Below are positions 1-4,657 of a stretch of 8,748 nt of DNA, piece by piece. Source of the DNA: Clostridia bacterium (GTDB lineage Bacteria; Bacillota; Clostridia; Christensenellales; Aristaeellaceae); assembly GCA_024404275.1 (NCBI GenBank), contig JAKSQG010000070.1, positions 1-8,748 on the forward strand, in the 5' to 3' direction. Under the pieces are notes generated by a model. That model was given only the letters and a program-made list of their open reading frames with translations. It was not told the DNA's origin and did no database searches. The translations under genes and the position numbers were made by a program. Numbering within the stretch: position 1 is the first letter of the stretch; every line of letters begins with the position of its first letter.

Positions 1-727
1 GGGTCAGCAGCTTTTCGATCACCACACCGGACAGCACCAGCAGAATCGTCCATGCATACAGGTCGGTCAGATCAAGGTATACCTTGGCCTGATACAGCTT
101 CTCACCCACCGAGCCCGCGGGGATGCCGATCACTTCGGCTGCCGCACCTGCCTTGAAGCTCATGCCCACCGACAACGTCAGCGCGTTCATCAGATAGGGC
201 TTGATCCCCGGCAGCAGCATCCAGCGCAGACGGCGTCCGAAGGGAACATGATAGACCTTTGCCATTTCCGTCAGCTTCGGATCCGCCGCCCTGAGCCCTG
301 TCAGCAGGTTGCCGTATACGATGGGCAGCACCATCAGAAACGCAATAAAGGCGGAAAGCTTTTTGCCGCTCAGCCAGATGAGCGCCAGAATGATAAAGCT
401 GGCCACCGGTACCGAGCGCACCATGACCATGAGCGGCCGCAGCAGGATTTCCACCGCCCGCACACGCGCCGCCAACACCGACAGCAATGCGCCGCCGACA
501 AAACCCACGGCAAAGCCCAGCAGGATGCGGCTGACGGTAAATCCCAAAGCCGCCATGGCGCCCTTCTCCCCGGGCAGCGCAAAAAGCCGCCGCGCCACCC
601 GCACCGGGGAGGACAGCAGCAGCGTTTGCCCCGAGACTGCTGCCGCTGTCTGCCACACCAGCAGCCAGAACAACACGGCAGCAATCATCGGGAATAATTC
701 TTTTTTGCTTTTCTTATTCAGCGGCAT
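1..727 (-). CDS. NitT/TauT-like ABC transporter permease (partial, 3' end beyond window)
   Basis: This is an inner-membrane permease subunit of an ABC importer of the nitrate/taurine/sulfonate type. The frame is open from an ATG at 727 down to the left edge, giving 242 visible residues. The first 12 residues are basic and polar, followed by a hydrophobic helix at about 12-32. More membrane segments lie at about 64-88, 108-140 and 180-200. The cytoplasmic EAA-type loop that docks the ATPase is at about 154-177 (E154-M-A-K-V-Y, then L-P-G-I-K-P), as in the BPD_transp_1 family. The start overlaps the 3' end of the binding-protein gene by 14 bases and has no good Shine-Dalgarno, so translation is probably coupled to that gene. 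A later ATG at residue 14 is an alternative start but would cut into the first helix. The ATPase gene is expected just outside the window. The substrate cannot be read from the sequence. Confidence 0.88.
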   Translation of the reverse strand, partial: MPLNKKSKKELFPMIAAVLFWLLVWQTAAAVSGQTLLLSSPVRVARRLFALPGEKGAMAALGFTVSRILLGFAVGFVGGALLSVLAARVRAVEILLRPLMVMVRSVPVASFIILALIWLSGKKLSAFIAFLMVLPIVYGNLLTGLRAADPKLTEMAKVYHVPFGRRLRWMLLPGIKPYLMNALTLSVGMSFKAGAAAEVIGIPAGSVGEKLYQAKVYLDLTDLYAWTILLVLSGVVIEKLLT

Positions 728-1658
728 AATACAGGTTTTCGTCCGGCAGGGCACCGCCCACAGCGGCAGGGTTCAGCTGGAACAGCACATTGAGGTAGCC
801 GCTCACCGCCTGCTGCATCTCGGCACCCGTGATGCATACCACATTGCACTGCGGCAGCGCTTTTTCCGCCACGGCAGCCTTGACAATGCCAAGATTGTCG
901 ATCAGTACGGCGGCTTCAGCGGGGTTGGCGTTGACATATTCCACAGAAGCGGCAAACTCCGTGAGGAATCGCGCTACCTCTTCGGGATGCTCCTGCAGAT
1001 ACTGTTCACGCACCACAATACCCGCCGTGACCAGACGGCTGCCGTTTTCCAGCGCGTCCCAGCAGGCGGTCAGGTCAAACGCCGTCTCGAGGCCTTCCAC
1101 CTGCGTTTTAGCCACCGTCACATAGGGCTGCGGCAGCATGGCGATGCCGCTTTCCTGCGTTTTGAGCAGTGCGACCACCTCGGCAGGCTCACTCTTCCAT
1201 TCCACCGTCACATCGGTGCCCAGCTCCAGCCCCGCCTCGCGCAGCAGATAGGTCAGGTTATATTCGGGAGTGGAACCCTTGCCGGTGGCATAGAGCGTTT
1301 TTCCCTTCAGGTCGGTCAGGCTTTTCAGTGTTTCGCCTTTTTCCACAATATACAGTACGCCGAGGGCGTTGACGGCAATCAGTTTGAGAGCACCGTTGGT
1401 CTTGTTATACAGCACAGAAGCCAGATTGACCGGCACCGCAGCGATATCGATCTGCCCCTGAATCAGTTTGGGCGTGATCTCATCGGCAGAGCCTGCCAGC
1501 AGAAAATCATATTCACTGCCATGATCCTCCAGCAGCTTGACCAGACCCATGGCGGTCGGTCCCTTGAGAGCCGCCAGACGCACAGCCTCGCCATCGGCAA
1601 AAGCAGAAGCCGTCAGCAGCAGCATGACAGCCAGCAGCACAGCAAAAACCTTTTTCAT
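714..1658 (-). CDS. NitT/TauT-like ABC transporter substrate-binding protein
   Basis: This 314-residue extracytoplasmic solute-binding protein should deliver a ligand to the adjacent permease. A Sec signal peptide covers residues 1-21 (M-K-K, a hydrophobic core, then A-F-A before D-G). The mature part begins with the L-K-G-P-T-A-M-G-L segment (31-39) typical of a clostridial branch of the NMT1/SsuA-like family. It then has I-D-I-A-A-V-P-x-N-L (70-79), A-T-G-K-G-S-T-P-E-Y (124-133), where ligand-binding residues usually sit, and a late G-G-A-L-P-D-E (301-307). I chose the ATG at 1658 because AGGAAG lies 7 bases upstream; an in-frame ATG six codons earlier has no such site. There is no lipobox cysteine at the cleavage site, which is unusual for a Gram-positive binding protein. 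A TATAAT element and an inverted repeat precede the gene. Family members bind nitrate, sulfonates, thiamine precursors or other small anions or heterocycles; the ligand here is unknown. Confidence 0.9.
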   Translation of the reverse strand: MKKVFAVLLAVMLLLTASAFADGEAVRLAALKGPTAMGLVKLLEDHGSEYDFLLAGSADEITPKLIQGQIDIAAVPVNLASVLYNKTNGALKLIAVNALGVLYIVEKGETLKSLTDLKGKTLYATGKGSTPEYNLTYLLREAGLELGTDVTVEWKSEPAEVVALLKTQESGIAMLPQPYVTVAKTQVEGLETAFDLTACWDALENGSRLVTAGIVVREQYLQEHPEEVARFLTEFAASVEYVNANPAEAAVLIDNLGIVKAAVAEKALPQCNVVCITGAEMQQAVSGYLNVLFQLNPAAVGGALPDENLYYAAE

Positions 1659-1665
1659 ACAAAAA

Positions 1666-1671
1666 CTTCCT
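1666..1671 (-). promoter_or_regulatory. Ribosome binding site fixing the binding-protein start
   Basis: AGGAAG on the minus strand lies 7 bases before the ATG at 1658. It decides for the shorter form starting M-K-K-V-F, because the in-frame ATG at 1676 would lie upstream of this site. Confidence 0.75.
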
Positions 1672-1690
1672 TTCATTTGTTACCGAAAGT

Positions 1691-1696
1691 ATTATA
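1691..1696 (-). promoter_or_regulatory. -10 element of the transporter promoter
   Basis: A perfect TATAAT on the minus strand sits 32 bases before the binding-protein ATG. With a 17-base spacer the -35 position reads CGGATT, which does not resemble TTGACA and falls inside a perfect inverted repeat. A good -10 with no -35 is the usual look of an activator-dependent promoter. The start point would be near 1684. This supports separate transcription of the transporter from the cyclophilin/regulator operon, though read-through is also possible. Confidence 0.6.
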
Positions 1697-1709
1697 CCCA
1701 CTTGCACGT

Positions 1710-1738
1710 AAAAAATCCGTTGCAGATGCAACGGATTT
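1710..1738 (-). terminator. Intrinsic terminator after the Crp/Fnr gene
   Basis: On the minus strand, four bases past the regulator's TAA, an 11-bp perfect stem (AAATCCGTTGC with GCAACGGATTT) closes a 4-base loop and runs into six U residues, three of them paired in the stem. This is a plausible rho-independent terminator. The A/T-rich foot of the stem overlaps the U-tract, and the GC content of the stem is moderate. The same repeat could serve as a DNA operator (see the separate entry). Confidence 0.65.
1713..1738. promoter_or_regulatory. Possible Crp/Fnr operator (perfect 26-base inverted repeat)
   Basis: The repeat contains CGTTG-N6-CAACG, the same half-site/spacer/half-site geometry as Crp-type sites (TGTGA-N6-TCACA) but with a different half-site. 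Its centre (1725.5) is about 41.5 bases upstream of the start point predicted from TATAAT at 1696-1691, where class II Crp/Fnr activators bind. A Crp/Fnr gene ends immediately beside it. The operator role is an inference; the terminator role explains the stem equally well. Confidence 0.35.
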
Positions 1739-1741
1739 GAT

Positions 1742-2362
1742 TTACTTCAGCAGTTCGAAATGATTTTTACGGTAGTTCAGCTCGCCCCTTCTGCGCATGG
1801 CGGACAGCTCCCGGCTCAGGGCGCTGCGCTCCGTTCCCAGCCACGCCGCCAGTGCCGCACGGTCCATGGGGATGTCAAAGCTGCGGCTGCCCGTATCCCG
1901 CTCGCACTGCGTAAAATAAGCAATCAGCTTGTCGTGCAGTGTGGGGCGGGACATGGCCTGAATGCGGTCATTCATGCTGAGGGTGCGCCGTGCCAGCATG
2001 CCGCAGAAGCGGCGCATCAGCTCGGCATCCTCCCGAAGCCCTTCGCAGTGCAGCCACAGCACCCTGCTGTCTCCGTCCGCGGTGATCCGGATCGGTGAAT
2101 CCTCCTGCAGATAGCACAAAGATTCGCCGAAGGTATGCCCCGGTGTGACCACGCTGAGCAGCAGCAGATTGCCGTCGATATCCGTCATGCTGACCTGCAC
2201 ACGGCCTTCCATCACCAACCCGAAGGCTTGCAGCGGCGTGTCAGCATCCTTCAGCACAGAGCCGTTTTCATAGCGTTTTTCGGACGCGTTCAGCAGTTTG
2301 AGCGCCTGATGCAGGCGTTCTTCCCCCAATCCCGCAAAGAGCGGGCACTCCGCCGGGCTCAT
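1742..2362 (-). CDS. Crp/Fnr-family transcriptional regulator
   Basis: This 206-residue regulator has the standard Crp/Fnr layout: a cyclic-nucleotide-binding-type beta-barrel (about 5-110), a dimerisation helix (about 111-140) and a C-terminal winged helix (about 163-200). The recognition helix contains [10 protein letters not shown] (178-187). Aligned with Fnr it keeps the Ser-Arg pair but has Ser where Fnr has its base-contacting Glu, so the DNA site should differ from TTGAT-N4-ATCAA. The cAMP-contact Arg-Ser of E. coli Crp is not evident (the region reads D-S-P-I-R), so cAMP is probably not the effector. Five scattered cysteines (6, 83, 106, 120, 153) do not match the Fnr iron-sulfur pattern, so the signal is unknown. 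The start is the ATG that overlaps the cyclophilin TGA as ATGA; it has only a weak ribosome site, which suggests coupling. The neighbouring transporter is the obvious candidate target. Confidence 0.88.
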   Translation of the reverse strand: MSPAECPLFAGLGEERLHQALKLLNASEKRYENGSVLKDADTPLQAFGLVMEGRVQVSMTDIDGNLLLLSVVTPGHTFGESLCYLQEDSPIRITADGDSRVLWLHCEGLREDAELMRRFCGMLARRTLSMNDRIQAMSRPTLHDKLIAYFTQCERDTGSRSFDIPMDRAALAAWLGTERSALSRELSAMRRRGELNYRKNHFELLK

Positions 2363-3093
2363 TGATCCAGCTTTTCGATCATGCGGATGGAAGTGATAAC
2401 AGGCTGATTGTCCTTGGCCACGGTACCATTGCGGTCGGTCACAGGCGTCTTGGCACAAATGGCATCCACCACTTCCATGCCGCTCAGCACCTTACCGAAG
2501 GCAGCATACTGACCATCGAGATGCGGCGCATCCGCATGCATGATAAAGAACTGGCTGCTGGCGCTGTCAGGGGCGGAGGAACGCGCCATCGAAAGCACAC
2601 CGCGGGTATGCTTCAGGGGATTGTACACGCCGTTGGCACTGAACTCACCCTTGATGCGCTCGCTGGAGCCGCCCATGCCGTTGCCCAGGGGATCACCGCC
2701 CTGAATCATGAAGCCGCTGATGATGCGGTGGAAGGTCAGGCCGTCATAAAAGCCCTCGTTGACCAGCTTGACAAAGTTGCTCACAGTGATGGGAGCAAGA
2801 TCGGGATACAACTCGGCCGTGATCACGCCGTAATCCTTCACGGTGATCTCGCAATACTGCACGGCGGATTGCTTGGTCGCCGGGGCTTCTGTGGCCGCAG
2901 GGACCTCGGTTGCCGCCGGCTGGACAGGCTCCGCCTTCTTGCCGAACAGCTGATAGCCGCCGTAGCCCAGGCCGAAGCCCAGCACCAGACAGCAGCACAA
3001 AATCAGCGCAATGTGCAGCCAGCTTCTCTTTTTTTCGGGTTTTTTGGCGTAAGGATTGACTTTATTCTGTTTCTGTCCTTTTGTTTTGTTCAT
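2359..3093 (-). CDS. Membrane-anchored cyclophilin-type peptidyl-prolyl isomerase
   Basis: This 244-residue protein should catalyse cis-trans isomerisation of Xaa-Pro bonds at the outer face of the membrane. It has a very basic N-terminus (1-24), one transmembrane helix (about 25-47, containing C-C-C at 33-35) and a Pro/Ala/Thr-rich linker (about 55-76) before the cyclophilin domain (about 78-240). Active-site landmarks are F-H-R (121-123), Q-G-G-D (131-134), M-A-R (169-171), S-Q-F-F (180-183) and [10 protein letters not shown] (191-200). The position of the cyclosporin-contact Trp of human CypA holds a Leu, as in many bacterial forms. AAGGAG lies 11 bases before the ATG, a long spacing. The gene leads a two-gene operon and overlaps the Crp/Fnr gene by 4 bases. 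It is probably a secretion-associated foldase; no client is evident. Confidence 0.92.
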   Translation of the reverse strand: MNKTKGQKQNKVNPYAKKPEKKRSWLHIALILCCCLVLGFGLGYGGYQLFGKKAEPVQPAATEVPAATEAPATKQSAVQYCEITVKDYGVITAELYPDLAPITVSNFVKLVNEGFYDGLTFHRIISGFMIQGGDPLGNGMGGSSERIKGEFSANGVYNPLKHTRGVLSMARSSAPDSASSQFFIMHADAPHLDGQYAAFGKVLSGMEVVDAICAKTPVTDRNGTVAKDNQPVITSIRMIEKLDQ

Positions 3094-3108
3094 TTTTTGT
3101 TGAGCTCC

Positions 3109-3136
3109 TTGACTTTACCTTAATCGGGTTTACAAT
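3109..3136 (+). promoter_or_regulatory. Promoter for the lipid kinase-Nudix operon
   Basis: TTGACT (3109-3114), a 16-base spacer, then TACAAT (3131-3136) form a near-consensus sigma-70/sigma-A promoter. The start point would be near 3143, about 60 bases before the TTG start of the kinase gene. Confidence 0.72.
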
Positions 3137-3151
3137 AGGGATGTCCCCATC

Positions 3152-3180
3152 AGTTTAATCGTTTTTTTATGGAAATACAA
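3152..3180 (-). promoter_or_regulatory. Possible promoter for the cyclophilin-Crp/Fnr operon
   Basis: On the minus strand TTGTAT (3180-3175), 17 bases, then TAAACT (3157-3152) is a weak but correctly spaced candidate. The start point would be near 3145, giving a leader of about 50 bases. Both hexamers are poor matches, and the call rests partly on the need for a promoter in this intergenic space. Confidence 0.35.
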
Positions 3181-3190
3181 GTCTTTTTCG

Positions 3191-3195
3191 GGAGG
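3191..3195 (+). promoter_or_regulatory. Ribosome binding site for a TTG start
   Basis: GGAGG lies 8 bases before TTG at 3204. It selects this TTG as the start: the upstream ATG at 3169 is in another frame, and the next in-frame ATG falls after the conserved N-P-G-S-G segment. Confidence 0.8.
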
Positions 3196-3203
3196 AACTG
3201 CCG

Positions 3204-4127
3204 TTGCGTTCCATTTTTATCGTCAATCCGGGTTCGGGTCCGAGGGATGCCACCGAGGTGATCCGCGCGGAGCTTGAGCGCCTCCGTCCACAGGGGTGTG
3301 AGGTCCATGTTACGACCGCCCCGATGGATGCTGCGCATTATGTCAGAAGCGTATGTGAAAGCACGACCGCACCCCTGCGCTTTTTTGCCTGCGGCGGTGA
3401 CGGTACACTCAACGAGGTCATCAACGGTGCCGCCGGCTTTTCCCACGCGGCCGTCGGCTGCTATCCCTGCGGCAGCGGCAATGACTTTGTCAAATATTAC
3501 GGCGGAAAAACACCGTTCCTTTCCATCGAAGCACTGCTGAACGGCCGTACGGAGCCCATCGATCTGCTGCGCGTCAACGACCGCTATGCCGTCAACATCG
3601 TCAACTTCGGCTTTGACGCCCGCGTGGCGGAGCGCATGATCGCCTTCCGCCGCTTTCCGCTGCTCAAAGGGCACCGCGCCTATTATGCCGCCATCGCCCG
3701 CTCGCTGTTTGACAGCATGCGGACGAATGTACACATGAGTGCAGACGGCGAAACGCTGTGTGAAAATCAGCTGCTTTTGTGCACACTGGGCAACGGCGGC
3801 TTTGTGGGCGGCTCCTTCCACTGCTCTCCCCGCGCCGATGTGGCTGACGGGCTGATGGAGGTATGCGCTGTCTCCCCCATCTCCCTGCTGACGATGGTGC
3901 GCCTGATGACGCCGTATAAACGCGGTGAATTGCTGGACAACCCGGCTTTTGCTCCCTTCATCCGCTACCGCCGGGCAAAGAGCGTGTCCATTGAAGCGCC
4001 TGCCCCCATTGCCCTGTGTCTGGATGGCGAGATGGTCTATGGCACTGACTTTACCGTCACCTGTGAAAAGCACGCCCTGACCATCATCCTGCCCGAAGGG
4101 GCAAAAAAACAGGAGGGTCGCACATGA
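3204..4127 (+). CDS. Diacylglycerol kinase / YegS-type lipid kinase
   Basis: This 307-residue soluble lipid kinase of the DAGK_cat (DgkB/YegS) family transfers phosphate from ATP to diacylglycerol or a related lipid at the cytoplasmic membrane face. In DgkB-like enzymes this recycles diacylglycerol from lipoteichoic acid synthesis into phosphatidic acid. The N-terminus has V-N-P-G-S-G (7-12). The nucleotide-binding loop is G-G-D-G-T-L-N-E-V (64-72), and G-S-G-N-D-F (90-95) follows. The C-terminal domain keeps the catalytic-type Asp in A-D-G-L-M-E-V (D215) and the Glu of D-G-E (276). Translation starts at TTG with GGAGG 8 bases upstream. The stop overlaps the next gene's start as ATGA, so the two are co-translated. 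The length is normal for the family. The exact lipid substrate is inferred, not shown. Confidence 0.92.
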   Translation: MRSIFIVNPGSGPRDATEVIRAELERLRPQGCEVHVTTAPMDAAHYVRSVCESTTAPLRFFACGGDGTLNEVINGAAGFSHAAVGCYPCGSGNDFVKYYGGKTPFLSIEALLNGRTEPIDLLRVNDRYAVNIVNFGFDARVAERMIAFRRFPLLKGHRAYYAAIARSLFDSMRTNVHMSADGETLCENQLLLCTLGNGGFVGGSFHCSPRADVADGLMEVCAVSPISLLTMVRLMTPYKRGELLDNPAFAPFIRYRRAKSVSIEAPAPIALCLDGEMVYGTDFTVTCEKHALTIILPEGAKKQEGRT

Positions 4128-4507
4128 AGATCGTCACCTGCGCCATCTGGATCCAAGATCACCGCGTGTTTTCCGCCCGCAGAGCCCCGGGCCAGAAGAA
4201 TGCAGGGCTGTGGGAGTTTCCCGGCGGCAAGACCGAACCGGGCGAAAGCGACGCACAGGGGCTGGAGAGAGAAATGTATGAGGAATTCGGTGTCCGCGGC
4301 ACCGCAGGCGCTTTCCTGACCGAAAGCCGCTATACCTACGCCCCCGATGCCGATATCCTGCTCCGCGCTTTTCTGTTCACCTCCGAGGACACCCCTTGTC
4401 CCACCGTTCATGACCGTGTGGCATGGGTCACAAAGGAAGAACTGCTGAGCCTGCCGCTCTCCGCCGCCGATGTGCCCATCGCGGCAGCTGCTGCGGAGTT
4501 ACTGTAA
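4124..4507 (+). CDS. MutT-type Nudix hydrolase (8-oxo-dGTP diphosphatase family)
   Basis: This is a 127-residue Nudix pyrophosphohydrolase. The Nudix box is complete at 35-57: G-x5-E-x7-R-E-x2-E-E-x-G-V, with the metal-binding glutamates at 50, 53 and 54. L-W-E-F-P-G-G-K (29-36) just before it is the signature of the MutT/8-oxo-dGTPase branch, which clears oxidised dGTP from the nucleotide pool. GGAGGG sits 6 bases before the ATG, and the start overlaps the kinase TGA. The alanine-rich C-terminus (about 113-127) is short and ordinary. The gene is followed directly by a strong terminator, so it ends the operon. The pairing with a lipid kinase has no obvious metabolic logic. Other dirty nucleotides (for example 5-methyl-dCTP, as in the related YdaO/CtfA-like enzymes) cannot be excluded as substrates. 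Confidence 0.9.
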   Translation: MKIVTCAIWIQDHRVFSARRAPGQKNAGLWEFPGGKTEPGESDAQGLEREMYEEFGVRGTAGAFLTESRYTYAPDADILLRAFLFTSEDTPCPTVHDRVAWVTKEELLSLPLSAADVPIAAAAAELL

Positions 4508-4522
4508 AAATGCCCTGTTTTC

Positions 4523-4576
4523 AAGTATTTCCGGCGTATTTTTCTTGTAAAACATGCCGGAAATACTTCTTTTTTT
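4523..4576 (+). terminator. Intrinsic terminator of the kinase-Nudix operon
   Basis: A 13-bp perfect stem (AAGTATTTCCGGC at 4523-4535 with its complement at 4556-4568) encloses a 20-base loop that can pair further (TTTT at 4539-4542 with AAAA at 4549-4552). A 7-base T run (4570-4576) and more T-rich sequence follow. It begins 15 bases after the Nudix stop codon. Confidence 0.88.
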
Positions 4577-4657
4577 CTTTTCTTTATGATATATTGAAAG
4601 AACACCGAAAACCCGTGCGGATTTATCCGCCATGAACAAAAACAAGGAGGAACTGTC

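Noticed and set aside
309..1763. A 484-codon open frame on the plus strand across the transporter genes
   Set aside because: It runs antisense to the permease and binding-protein genes, both of which have clear family motifs on the minus strand. It has no ribosome site or domain.
1742..2458. Longer form of the Crp/Fnr protein starting near 2458
   Set aside because: The extra 32 residues overlap the cyclophilin coding region and resemble no Crp/Fnr N-terminus. The ATGA overlap start at 2362 gives the normal family length.
2362..3123. A 253-codon plus-strand frame opposite the cyclophilin gene
   Set aside because: It is antisense to a textbook cyclophilin and is rich in His/Ala/Gly as expected from the reverse complement.
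3150..4073. A 307-codon minus-strand frame opposite the lipid kinase
   Set aside because: It mirrors the kinase gene, whose catalytic motifs are intact on the plus strand. It has no independent start signals.
4590..4595. TATATT as the -10 of a promoter for the secreted-protein gene
   Set aside because: The matching -35 (TTCTTT) is part of the T-rich terminator tail and is a poor match, so it is mentioned in the gene entry but not listed as a feature.
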